From NCBI GenBank assembly GCA_036003705.1, contig DASYSE010000102.1:15832-79831 (forward strand): DNA of 64,000 bases, read 5' to 3'. Under the pieces are notes generated by a model that was not told the DNA's origin, made no database searches, and saw only the letters and a program-made list of their open reading frames with translations. The DNA comes from CALGFH01 sp036003705 (lineage in GTDB: Bacteria > Actinomycetota > CALGFH01). This document shows, piece after piece, positions 50,811 through 59,332 of the stretch. The stretch's first letter is position 1. Each line of letters starts with the position of its first letter. Position numbers and translations under genes: made by a program.

Positions 50811-51610
50811 CCGCCGGCACCCCGGCCGCCGCCGGGCACGGCAACGGCGCCCTGCTGGAGGCCCGCAAGGTCACCCGCCGGTTCGGCGGTCTGGTCGCCG
50901 TGAAGGAGGTCGATCTGCGCGTCGACAAGGGCCAGATCGTCGGGTTGATCGGTCCCAACGGCGCCGGCAAGACCACCTTCTTCAACTGCATCACCGGCAT
51001 CTACGCGCCGAGCGAGGGCGATGTGCTGTTCGAGGGGGAGCGCATCAACGGCCAGCCGCCCAACCGCATCACCGCCCGGGGCATCGCCCGCACGTTCCAG
51101 AATCTTCGCCTGTTCGGCAACATGACCGCCCTCGAGAACGTCCTCGTCGGGCGGCACTGCCGCACCCGGGAAGGCCTGCTGACCGCCATCCTGCGCACCC
51201 CGAAGTTCCGGCGCGAGGAGCAGGAGAGCCGCGACCGCGCGATGGAGCTGCTGCAGTTCGTCGGCCTTGCCGGCAAGGAGGAAGAGCTGGCCCACAACCT
51301 GCCCTACGGCGACATGCGCCGGCTCGAGATTGCCCGGGCGCTGGCCACCGAGCCCAAGCTCGTGCTGCTCGACGAGCCCACCGCCGGGATGAACCCGCAG
51401 GAGACGGCCAGGGCGGCCGAGCTGGTCGAGCGGACGCGCTCCCAGGGCCTGGCCATCGTGGTGATCGAGCACGACATGAAGTTCCTGATGCGTATCTCCG
51501 ACCGCGTGACCGTCCTCGACCATGGCGAGAGGCTCGCCGAGGGCCGGCCCCAGGAGGTCCAGCGGGACCCGAAGGTCATCGAGGCCTATCTCGGGAAGGC
51601 GGCGTCGTAG
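50807..51610 (+). CDS. livG: Branched-chain amino-acid ABC transporter ATPase LivG
   Basis: This 267-residue ATPase has Walker A GPNGAGKTTFFN, Walker B KLVLLDEPTAGMNP and the H-loop IVVIEHDMKFLM. The ABC signature reads NLPYGDMRRLEIARAL, the LPYG form usual for LivG rather than LSGG. The family C-terminal helix (YLGKAA) is present. GTG 50807 overlaps livM, and the livF ATG follows the stop directly. Confidence 0.94.
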   Translation: MTAGTPAAAGHGNGALLEARKVTRRFGGLVAVKEVDLRVDKGQIVGLIGPNGAGKTTFFNCITGIYAPSEGDVLFEGERINGQPPNRITARGIARTFQNLRLFGNMTALENVLVGRHCRTREGLLTAILRTPKFRREEQESRDRAMELLQFVGLAGKEEELAHNLPYGDMRRLEIARALATEPKLVLLDEPTAGMNPQETARAAELVERTRSQGLAIVVIEHDMKFLMRISDRVTVLDHGERLAEGRPQEVQRDPKVIEAYLGKAAS

Positions 51611-52327
<717 letters not shown>

Positions 52328-52381
52328 CAGCGGGCGAGGGCGCAACGCCGGATGCCGACCGCTGTCCTGGGAGCTGTCCGG

Positions 52382-52456
52382 CGAGGACCCGAGAGCCTTT
52401 GGCTCCGTTCGCGCACCTTCCCCGAGTGCGCGCGTTCTCTACTCGGTCCTCGGACC
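52382..52456 (+). ncRNA. Putative branched structured RNA element downstream of livF
   Basis: A closing stem of about 11 pairs with one bulge joins CGAGGACC-C-GAG (52382-52393) to CTCGGTCCTCG (52442-52452). Inside it are two hairpins: GAGCC-TTT-GGCTC (52393-52405) and CGCGCAC (52410-52416) with GTGCGCG (52426-52432) around a 9-base loop. GGTCC-TC-GGACC (52445-52456) is an alternative hairpin that would break the closing stem. A three-way junction with a competing fold recalls cis-regulatory RNAs, but no known class is recognised. It could also be part of the 3' region of the liv message. Confidence 0.45.
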
Positions 52457-52473
52457 CTCGCGCCGGACGGACC

Positions 52474-52497
52474 TCGGGGTCCCCGTGGGGACCCCGA
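52474..52497 (+). terminator. Strong hairpin, likely terminator after the liv operon
   Basis: TCGGGGTCCCC (52474-52484) and GGGGACCCCGA (52487-52497) pair over 11 bases with a very short turn. It lies about 150 bases after livF and directly after the branched element. There is no T-run. Confidence 0.55.
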
Positions 52498-52568
52498 TTG
52501 GGGGCACGCTAACAGCCGGCCGGGTGGAGGGTCAACCGCGCCAATCCCTTGTGCCGCAACGGTTCCAG

Positions 52569-52597
52569 CATCGTTGCAGGTGGCACCTGCAACGATG
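52569..52597. repeat. Perfect 29-base palindrome
   Basis: CATCGTTGCAGGTG (52569-52582) and CACCTGCAACGATG (52584-52597) are exact inverted copies around a single G. A one-base centre makes an RNA hairpin strained, and dimeric DNA-binding proteins use sites like this, so an operator is as likely as a terminator. It lies about 120 bases before a SigF/SigB-like promoter. Confidence 0.85.
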
Positions 52598-52714
52598 GAT
52601 CCTGGCCGTCGCGGCGGTTTCCCCCCACCTAGCTCACCTGGGTGATGTCCGGGCCGCACGGTACCTAGTCCACTCCGCAGGCTTCCCGATCCGGACGAGA
52701 TCCTCGCGATCCAC

Positions 52715-52742
52715 GGTTTGAGGCTGTCGGCGGGCGGGGTAG
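52715..52742 (+). promoter_or_regulatory. Candidate SigF/SigB-type (general stress) promoter
   Basis: GGTTTG at 52715-52720 and GGGTAG at 52737-52742 are separated by 16 bases. This closely fits the mycobacterial SigF pattern GGTTT-N16/17-GGGTAY and the related Gram-positive SigB pattern. Transcription would begin about 45 bases before the RsbW-type gene, the kind of gene that is often autoregulated by such sigma factors. Confidence 0.5.
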
Positions 52743-52791
52743 GAGTGGACCGTCCCGACCAGAGCATCTCCCATGATCCACGGCGGACTCG

Positions 52792-53211
52792 GTGAACCTG
52801 ACCCTCCCACCAGCGTCCAGCTGCCTTCCCGACGTCCGGCGCACGGTCGCCCGGGCCCTCTCGGGTGTGGACGACGACGTGGTCGCCGACGTGCTCCTGG
52901 CCCTGGACGAGGCGATCAGCAATGCCATCCGCCACGGCTCCCGCGCGGGCGGGCGGGTGCTGGTGTCGCTGGAGCGCGACGGGGAGTGGATCGAGATGAC
53001 GATCCGCGATGGCGGGCCGACCCCCCGCCTGCCCCGCCTGCCGGCTGCGGCGCCGCCGGCCCTCGACACCGGCGGCCGCGGGCTCTGGCTGATCCTGCAG
53101 CTGGTCGACGAGGTACGCCTGCGGCGGGTGGGGGACGGCACCCAGCTCACCCTGCGGCGCCGGGCCGCGTCGAGGGTGGACAGCATGGTCGGTCCCGACG
53201 GGGCCGGTTGA
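52792..53211 (+). CDS. RsbW/SpoIIAB-like anti-sigma factor serine-protein kinase
   Basis: The 139-residue protein is a single GHKL ATPase domain (HATPase_c_2). The N-box reads LLALDEAISNAIRHGSR, the G1 box IRDGGPTP and the G2 box GGRGLWLILQLVDEV. Such proteins bind a sigma factor or phosphorylate an anti-anti-sigma partner. Neither partner is encoded nearby. GTG 52792 lies downstream of the SigF/SigB-like promoter, consistent with feedback control. It ends 13 bases before polA. Confidence 0.82.
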   Translation: MNLTLPPASSCLPDVRRTVARALSGVDDDVVADVLLALDEAISNAIRHGSRAGGRVLVSLERDGEWIEMTIRDGGPTPRLPRLPAAAPPALDTGGRGLWLILQLVDEVRLRRVGDGTQLTLRRRAASRVDSMVGPDGAG

Positions 53212-53217
53212 TAGACT
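53212..53217 (+). promoter_or_regulatory. Candidate leaderless -10 element for polA
   Basis: TAGACT ends seven bases before the GTG of polA and overlaps the end of the RsbW-type gene. It would give a transcript beginning at the start codon. No -35 is clear. Confidence 0.45.
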
Positions 53218-53224
53218 CGCCTGC

Positions 53225-55951
53225 GTGGCCACCTCCGCATCCCCGTTGGTCCTGCTGGACGGGCACAGCCTCGCCTACCGGGCCTTCTTCGCCCTGCCCA
53301 GCGACCTCCAGACGACCACCGGGCAGGTGACCAACGCCGTCTACGGCTTCACCACCATGCTGGTCAAGCTGTTCGGCGACTTCTCCCCCGACCGGATCGC
53401 GGTCTGCTTCGACCTGGGCCGGCCGGCCTACCGGCACGACGTCTACGACGGCTACAAGGCCAACCGCCGGACCGCCCCGGATGAGTTCAGCTCCCAGATG
53501 CCCCTGATCCGCGAGGTGCTGGCCGCCCTGCGCATCCCAGTGGTCGAGGTCGCCGGCTACGAGGCCGACGACCTGATCGCCACCCTGGTCGGGCAGGCCA
53601 AGGGCGAGCAGTTGCCGGTGCTGGTCGTCACCGGCGACCGCGACAACCTGCAGCTGATCGACGACGCCGCCGGGGTCCGGGTGATGATGACCCGCCGCGG
53701 CATCACCGACACCGCCATCTACGACGAGGCCGCCGTCCAGGAGCGCTACGGCGTGCCGCCCGAGCGCTACATCGACGTGGCTGCGCTGCGCGGCGACCCG
53801 TCCGACAACCTGCCCGGCGTGCCCGGGGTGGGCGACAAGACCGCCACCAGGCTGGTGCAGACCTACGGCACCGCCGAGGAGGTGGTCGCCCACGCCGCCG
53901 AGCAGCGGGGCAAGCTCAAGGAGAACCTCCTGGCCAACGGACCGGACGTGCTCCGCAACAAGCAGCTGATGCGGCTACGCGACGACGTCCCCATGCCCGT
54001 CGGGGTCCAGGACCTGCGCATGGGCGCCTGGGACCGGGTCGAGATCCACCGCCTGTTCGACACCCTCGAGTTCCACCCGCTGCGTGAGCGGCTGTTCGCG
54101 ACCACCGTGGAGACCGGCCCGGCGGACGCCGGCTTCGAGGTCGACGCCCGCCGCCTGGCCAGCGGCGAGCTGGCCGGCTGGCTGGACGGGGTGCCGGCCG
54201 GGCGGCCGGTCGCCCTGGCCGCCCGCCTGCGCACCCGGCCCGGCCGGGCCGAGCTGACCGGCACCGGCCTGTGGGCCGAGGGGCTTGGTGCGGCCTGGCT
54301 GGACCTGGAGGACGCCGCTCCGTCCGGCGGGGCCGAAGCCGACCACGACCTGAAGGCGCTGGCCGCCCTGCTGGCCGACCCGGACCGGCCCAAGCTGGCC
54401 CACGACGCCAAGTACCTGTACCTGGCCGTCTGGGCCCGCGGCTGGGAGCTGGCCGGGCTGGCCATGGACACCGCCCTGGCCGCCTACCTGGCCCTGCCGG
54501 CCCAGCGCACCTACGACCTGGCCGACCTGGCCCTGCGCTACCTGCGCAAGGAGCTGCGGCCGGAGGGCGCCGGCGCCGCCGAGCGGCCGGCGGGGGAGGG
54601 TACCCAGCTGGCCCTGGACACCGGCGGTGAGGAGGCGACCTGGTCCGACTGGTGCCTGCGGGCCCAGGCGGTGGGGGAGCTGGCCGGCGCCCTCGGCAAG
54701 GAGATGGCCGCCATGGAGGTCGAGCGGCTGGCCCGCGACGTCGAGCTGCCGCTGGTGCCGATCCTGGCCAAGCTGGAGCAGACCGGCATCGCCGTCGACC
54801 TTTCGGTCCTGGAGGAGATCGGCGACCGCCTGGACTCCCGGCTGGCCGACCACGAGGCCCGCGTCTACCAGCTGGCCGGCGAGCAGTTCAACATCGGCTC
54901 CAACCTGCAGCTCCAGCAGATCCTGTTCGAGAAGCTGCGCCTGCCCAAGACCAAGCGGATCAAGACCGGCTACACCACCGACCACAACGCCCTGGCGCAG
55001 CTGGCAACCACCGACCCGCACCCGATCCTGGACGCCCTGCTCGGCTACCGCGAGGTGGCCAAGCTGAAGAACACCTACATCGACACCCTGCCCAAGCTGG
55101 TCGACCGGGCCAGCGGCCGCATCCACGCCCAGTTCAACCAGCTGATCGCCTCCACCGGCCGGCTGTCCAGCCAGAACCCCAACGTCCAGAACATCCCCAT
55201 CCGCACCGAGACCGGCCGCGAGATCCGGCGCGCGTTCGTGGCCGCCCCGGAGGCCGAGGGGCTGCTGGTGGCCGACTACGCCCAGATCGAGTTCCGGGTG
55301 CTGGCCCACCTGGCCGGCGACGAGGCCCTGGTCGCGGCGTTTCTGGGGGGCGAGGACGTGCACGCCACCGTGGCCGGCATGGTCTGGGGGCTGCCACCCG
55401 AGCAGGTCGACCGGGAGCTGCGGGCCCGGGTCAAGATGGTCACCTACGGGCTGGCCTACGGGCTGTCGGCCTACGGGCTGGCGCAGGGCATCGGCATCCC
55501 CCCCGACGAGGCGCGGGCGCTGATGGACGCCTACTTCGAGCGCTTCGGCAAGGTCAAGGCCTACCTGGACGGGGTGGTCACCCAGGCCAGGCGCGACGGC
55601 TACACCTCGACCATCCTGGGCCGCCGCCGCTACCTGCCCGACCTGGCCTCCGACTCACGGCAGCGGCGGCAGATGGCCGAGCGCATGGCGCTGAACGCCC
55701 CCATCCAGGGGTCGGCGGCCGACCTGATCAAGATGGCCATGGTCGCCGTCGACCGGGCGATGACCGACCAGGGGCTGGCCAGTCGCATGGTCCTCCAGGT
55801 CCATGACGAGCTCGTCTTCGAGGTCGCGCCCGGCGAGGGCGAGCGCCTGGCCGAGCTGGTCCGCCGCGAGATGCAGGACGTCTACCGCCTGCGAGTGCCG
55901 CTGGAGGTCTCCATGGCCACCGGCCGCTCCTGGGCCGAAGCGCAGCACTGA
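53225..55951 (+). CDS. polA: DNA polymerase I PolA
   Basis: The protein (908 residues) starts with the 5' nuclease domain (VLLDGHSLAYRAFFALP, VTGDRDNLQLID, GDPSDNLPGVPGVGDKTA). The middle 3'-5' exonuclease domain (about residues 300-490) keeps its fold but lacks recognisable DxE and other DEDD residues, so proofreading is probably absent, as in other actinobacteria. The polymerase domain has motif A LVADYAQIEFRVLAHLAGDE, motif B RVKMVTYGLAYGLSAYG and motif C QVHDELVFEV. It acts in repair and Okazaki-fragment processing. Confidence 0.96.
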   Translation: MATSASPLVLLDGHSLAYRAFFALPSDLQTTTGQVTNAVYGFTTMLVKLFGDFSPDRIAVCFDLGRPAYRHDVYDGYKANRRTAPDEFSSQMPLIREVLAALRIPVVEVAGYEADDLIATLVGQAKGEQLPVLVVTGDRDNLQLIDDAAGVRVMMTRRGITDTAIYDEAAVQERYGVPPERYIDVAALRGDPSDNLPGVPGVGDKTATRLVQTYGTAEEVVAHAAEQRGKLKENLLANGPDVLRNKQLMRLRDDVPMPVGVQDLRMGAWDRVEIHRLFDTLEFHPLRERLFATTVETGPADAGFEVDARRLASGELAGWLDGVPAGRPVALAARLRTRPGRAELTGTGLWAEGLGAAWLDLEDAAPSGGAEADHDLKALAALLADPDRPKLAHDAKYLYLAVWARGWELAGLAMDTALAAYLALPAQRTYDLADLALRYLRKELRPEGAGAAERPAGEGTQLALDTGGEEATWSDWCLRAQAVGELAGALGKEMAAMEVERLARDVELPLVPILAKLEQTGIAVDLSVLEEIGDRLDSRLADHEARVYQLAGEQFNIGSNLQLQQILFEKLRLPKTKRIKTGYTTDHNALAQLATTDPHPILDALLGYREVAKLKNTYIDTLPKLVDRASGRIHAQFNQLIASTGRLSSQNPNVQNIPIRTETGREIRRAFVAAPEAEGLLVADYAQIEFRVLAHLAGDEALVAAFLGGEDVHATVAGMVWGLPPEQVDRELRARVKMVTYGLAYGLSAYGLAQGIGIPPDEARALMDAYFERFGKVKAYLDGVVTQARRDGYTSTILGRRRYLPDLASDSRQRRQMAERMALNAPIQGSAADLIKMAMVAVDRAMTDQGLASRMVLQVHDELVFEVAPGEGERLAELVRREMQDVYRLRVPLEVSMATGRSWAEAQH

Positions 55952-56041
55952 CGGACGGTCGCTGGACAATCGTCCGAATTCGGACCAAAGTAGCCGGAGT
56001 GCCTCGCCGGGACCCGCCCTGGCCATCCGGGGCCGCCGCGC

Positions 56042-56168
56042 CTAGAGCACCGGCCAAGTATCCGGGTTTGAGGGATTTGCGGGCAGCGCGTGGGCGGCGC
56101 GCAAGCTCCAGGGCTGCATGGATGCTTCGGCGCCGCATGCGGCGCCGGATACAGGACAGCTGCTCTAG
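56042..56168. mobile_element. MITE-like element with imperfect terminal inverted repeats
   Basis: The left end CTAGAGCA (56042-56049) and the right end TGCTCTAG (56161-56168) are inverted copies. At the same distance inside both ends, TATCCGG recurs (56058-56064, and inverted at 56146-56152), giving imperfect 24-base termini. CTAG at each edge could be a 4-base target duplication, as made by IS5-type transposases. The interior has no gene and contains a perfect 20-base palindrome (56128-56147). The right edge provides the TAG stop of the convergent NUDIX gene. Confidence 0.5.
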
Positions 56169-56797
56169 TCGAGATCCGGTGGCAGCTCCGGGTGCTGGTC
56201 CAGCTCGACCAGGCGCTCCACCTGGGCGGCGGTGATCCGCCCGGTGGACAGCTCCGGCAGCGCGTCGGGGGGGAACCAGCCCACCTCCAGGGTCTCGATG
56301 CTCGCCCGCGGCGTGCCGCCGACCAGGTCGCAGGCGATCGCCACCTTGTAGACGGCGTGCGGGAAGGGTCCGGGGTTGTGCCTCGACCGGTCCCAGAGGG
56401 CCAGCAGCCGCCGGGCCCGGACCAGGTAGCCGGATTCCTCCTCGACCTCCCGTTCGGCCATGGCGGCCGGCGACCAGCCGACGTCGGCCCAGCCGCCGGG
56501 CAGCGACCAGCGCCCGTCGGAGCGCTCGCGGACCAGCAGGACCTCCCGGTCCCGGCGGACCAGGGCGCGCACGTCGACCTTGGGCGTCGGGTAGCCGGCG
56601 TCGCCCGCGAACAGCTCATCGAGGCGAAGCCGCTCGCGCTCGGACGGCAGGTCCAGGTGGGCGGACGCGATCTCGACCGCCAGCGCCCGCACGGCCCGGT
56701 AGCGCTCGCGGTCGAACGGCCCGTCGGTGAACTGGAGCCCCGCCTGGGCGATGGCCTGCAGGCGGGCGACCCAGCCGAGCCACCCCGGTTGGGTCAC
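56165..56797 (-). CDS. NUDIX hydrolase with NUDIX_N domain
   Basis: An N-terminal helical domain (about residues 1-65) is followed by the NUDIX fold. The NUDIX box spans residues 102-124 and ends in REVEEESGY with the metal-binding glutamates intact. However, the first conserved glutamate of the motif is replaced by Trp108 (GGWADVGWSP). The substrate is unknown; relatives act on NDP-sugars or ADP-ribose-like compounds. It has 210 residues. Its start overlaps the alaX stop by four bases, and its stop lies in the right end of the MITE-like element. Confidence 0.87.
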   Translation of the reverse strand: MTQPGWLGWVARLQAIAQAGLQFTDGPFDRERYRAVRALAVEIASAHLDLPSERERLRLDELFAGDAGYPTPKVDVRALVRRDREVLLVRERSDGRWSLPGGWADVGWSPAAMAEREVEEESGYLVRARRLLALWDRSRHNPGPFPHAVYKVAIACDLVGGTPRASIETLEVGWFPPDALPELSTGRITAAQVERLVELDQHPELPPDLD

Positions 56798-57531
56798 TCG
56801 TGCCGGGAGGGGGCGGGCGCGGACGGGTCCAGGGCGATCCGCAGGCGCTTGTTGCCCTTGCCCTTGGACTGGTGGCCGACCACGTAGATGGTCCCGACCT
56901 CGCCGGTCGAGGCCACGTGGGTGCCCCCGTCGGCCTGCCGGTCCAGGCCCTCGATGTCGATCACTCTGACCACCTCCAGGCCGGCCGGGACCAGGTTGGC
57001 CTTGGTCCGGATCAGGTCGGGGCGGGCGGCGAACTCCTCGGGGGACAGGAAGGAGACGTGCACCGGCCGGTCGGCGTCGACCTCGACCCGCAGGGCCGTC
57101 TGCACCGCCTCGGCGAAGTCGGCGCTCATCGAGGCCAGCTCGAAGTCCATGCGGGCCTTGAGCTCCTCCATGGCGCCGCCGGTGACCAGCGCGCCCTGGT
57201 CGCGGCCGATCACCCCCGACAGCATGTGCAGGGCGGTGTGGGTGCGCATGAGGGTGTGGCGGCGCTCCCAGTCCAGCCGGCCCCTGACCTTGGCCCCGAC
57301 CGGGGGCGGGTCGCCGTTGACCAGCAGCACGATGCGGCCCTGGCGCCGCTCGGCCCCGGTGACGGGCAGCTCGACCCCCTCGAGCTCGAGGACGCCGGTG
57401 TCGGCCGGCTGCCCACCCCCGCCGGGAAAGAACGCGCTCCGGTCGAGCACGACACCGTCCGGCTCCTGTCCCGTGACCTGGGCATCGAAGCCGGCCAGGT
57501 AGGCGTCAAGCTGGTAGAGGGGCTCGGTCAC
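56794..57531 (-). CDS. alaX: Alanyl-tRNA editing protein AlaX
   Basis: This free-standing homologue of the AlaRS editing domain hydrolyses Ser- or Gly-tRNA-Ala. The metal site is HTALH (His98, His102) plus a C-terminal DGGTHVASTGEVG segment (His205). An N-terminal part related to the AlaRS beta-barrel (LDRSAFFPGGGGQPADTG) makes it the AlaX-M type, 245 residues. The GTG at 57531 has AAAGGTGG upstream. A helpful context is that it is paired with a NUDIX gene and divergent from rpsA. Confidence 0.88.
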   Translation of the reverse strand: MTEPLYQLDAYLAGFDAQVTGQEPDGVVLDRSAFFPGGGGQPADTGVLELEGVELPVTGAERRQGRIVLLVNGDPPPVGAKVRGRLDWERRHTLMRTHTALHMLSGVIGRDQGALVTGGAMEELKARMDFELASMSADFAEAVQTALRVEVDADRPVHVSFLSPEEFAARPDLIRTKANLVPAGLEVVRVIDIEGLDRQADGGTHVASTGEVGTIYVVGHQSKGKGNKRLRIALDPSAPAPSRHE

Positions 57532-57585
57532 TGGACCACCTTTCTGGAAGGGCGATAAACTCGCAGGTCATGCGCGCATGAACCG

Positions 57586-57615
57586 TTGACGCGACGAAGC
57601 ATCGACGGCTACCAT
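57586..57615 (+). promoter_or_regulatory. Candidate rpsA promoter
   Basis: TTGACG at 57586-57591 and TACCAT at 57610-57615 are 18 bases apart, giving a leader of about 110 bases, as at ftsZ. A weaker pair further upstream (TGGACC 57532, TAAACT 57556) could be a second promoter. Confidence 0.5.
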
Positions 57616-57732
57616 CTGCCGAACCACTGTGGGCTTTTCTGCCAGTGTGTTCTGACGCTCATCGCGTCGCCTCACCGCCACGGAAATGTCTGCAGGGGGA
57701 GCCTTCTGTCCGACAGTCTAGGAGACGAGCAG

Positions 57733-59271
57733 TTGACCGAGTCCACCGATCGACCCACCGCAACCGAGCAGGACGTACCCGGGATAACCACCCAGGTCAC
57801 CCAGAACGACGTCGGCTCCGCCGAAGACCTCGCGGCCGCCTACGAAGAGTCGCTGAAGGCCTTCGAGGAGGGCGACATCGTCGACGGCTACGTGGTGAAG
57901 GTCGACCGCGACGAAGTGCTGCTCGACATCGGCTACAAGTCGGAGGGCGTCATTCCCTCCCGCGAGCTGTCCATCAAGCATGACGTCGACCCCAACGAGG
58001 TCGTCACCCTCGGTGACCACATCGAGGCCCTGGTCATGCAGAAGGAGGACAAGGACGGCCGCCTGATCCTGTCCAAGAAGCGGGCCCAGTACGAGCGGGC
58101 CTGGGGCACGATCGAGAAGAAGAAGGAGAACGACGAGATCGTCGAGGGGACCGTCATCGAGGTCGTCAAGGGTGGTCTGATCCTCGACATCGGCCTGCGC
58201 GGCTTCCTGCCCGCCTCCCTGGTCGAGATGCGGCGGGTTCGCGACCTGCACCCCTACGTCGGGCGCACCCTCGAGGCCAAGATCATCGAGCTCGACAAGA
58301 ACCGCAACAACGTGGTCCTGTCCCGCCGGGCCTGGCTGGAGGAGACCCAGTCGGCGACCCGCCGGGCGTTCCTGCACACCCTGCGCAAGGGCGAGGTCCG
58401 CAAGGGCGTGGTGTCGAGCATCGTCAACTTCGGCGCCTTCGTGGACCTCGGCGGGGTCGACGGCCTGGTGCACGTGTCCGAGCTGTCCTGGAAGCACATC
58501 GACCACCCCTCCGAGGTGGTCGAGGTCGGCCAGGAGGTCGAGGTCGAGGTGCTGGACGTCGACCTGGAGCGCGAGCGGGTCTCGCTGTCGCTCAAGGCGA
58601 CCCAGGAGGACCCGTGGCGCCAGTTCGCCCGCTCCCACCAGATCGGCGAGCTGATCCCGGGCCGGGTGACCAAGCTGGTGCCGTTCGGTGCCTTCGTCCG
58701 GGTCGACGACGGCATCGAGGGCCTGGTCCACATCTCGGAGCTGGCCGAGCGTCACGTCGACATCCCCGAGCAGGTCGTCAGCGTCGGCGAGGAGATCACC
58801 GTCAAGGTGATCGACATCGACCTGGACCGGCGCCGCATCTCCCTGTCGCTCAAGCAGGCCGCCCAGGACCAGGCGCAGGCCGCCCCCATGGAGGACGAGC
58901 TGGCCCTGGAGGAGGGCGCCTACCAGGGCTACGAGGGCGAGTACGTCGAGGGGGCGTATGCCGAGGGTGCCTATGCCGAGGGCGACTACGCCGACGGCAG
59001 CTACGTCTACGACGAGCAGGGCAACGCCATCGGCGTGATGCCGGGGACGGCCATGGCCGAGGCGTTCCAGGAGGCCGGCTTCTACGAGGGCACCTACGAG
59101 GGCGAGGGCGGCGCCGACGGGCAACCGCCCGGCGACCAGACCCTGGCCCCGGAGGGTCAGGCGGCCCCGCAGGCGGCCGACGCCGGCGAAGGCGGCCAGC
59201 AGAACCAGGACGGGCAGGACACCCTCGAGAACATCGTCGAGGACCTGAAGCGCAAGAACGCCAGCGAATAG
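57733..59271 (+). CDS. rpsA: 30S ribosomal protein S1
   Basis: S1 binds mRNA and helps the ribosome start translation. Four S1 (OB-fold) domains follow an acidic N-terminus: VDGYVVKVDRDEVLLDIGYK, VEGTVIEVVKGGLILDIGLR, RKGVVSSIVNFGAFVDLGGV and PGRVTKLVPFGAFVRVDDGI. The C-terminal tail of about 140 residues is acidic and disordered, with EGAYAEGAYAEGDYADG repeats. TTG 57733 is chosen because AGGAGA lies seven bases before it; the frame is open to 57586 but overlaps the promoter. It has 512 residues. Confidence 0.95.
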   Translation: MTESTDRPTATEQDVPGITTQVTQNDVGSAEDLAAAYEESLKAFEEGDIVDGYVVKVDRDEVLLDIGYKSEGVIPSRELSIKHDVDPNEVVTLGDHIEALVMQKEDKDGRLILSKKRAQYERAWGTIEKKKENDEIVEGTVIEVVKGGLILDIGLRGFLPASLVEMRRVRDLHPYVGRTLEAKIIELDKNRNNVVLSRRAWLEETQSATRRAFLHTLRKGEVRKGVVSSIVNFGAFVDLGGVDGLVHVSELSWKHIDHPSEVVEVGQEVEVEVLDVDLERERVSLSLKATQEDPWRQFARSHQIGELIPGRVTKLVPFGAFVRVDDGIEGLVHISELAERHVDIPEQVVSVGEEITVKVIDIDLDRRRISLSLKQAAQDQAQAAPMEDELALEEGAYQGYEGEYVEGAYAEGAYAEGDYADGSYVYDEQGNAIGVMPGTAMAEAFQEAGFYEGTYEGEGGADGQPPGDQTLAPEGQAAPQAADAGEGGQQNQDGQDTLENIVEDLKRKNASE

Positions 59272-59332
59272 CGGAGCTCGGCAGGCTGGTCTGCCGGCGC
59301 GGTCAGCGGGACGACTTCAGGGGGCGGCTGCC

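Noticed and set aside
52610..52650. A 6C-type actinobacterial RNA suggested by CCCCCC at about 52620
   Set aside because: Only one C-run is present and it is not in a hairpin loop; the motif needs two C-rich stem-loops.
57586..57732. An earlier start for S1 at 57586
   Set aside because: It would begin inside the promoter candidate and encode an unconserved cysteine- and histidine-rich lead; AGGAGA points to TTG 57733.
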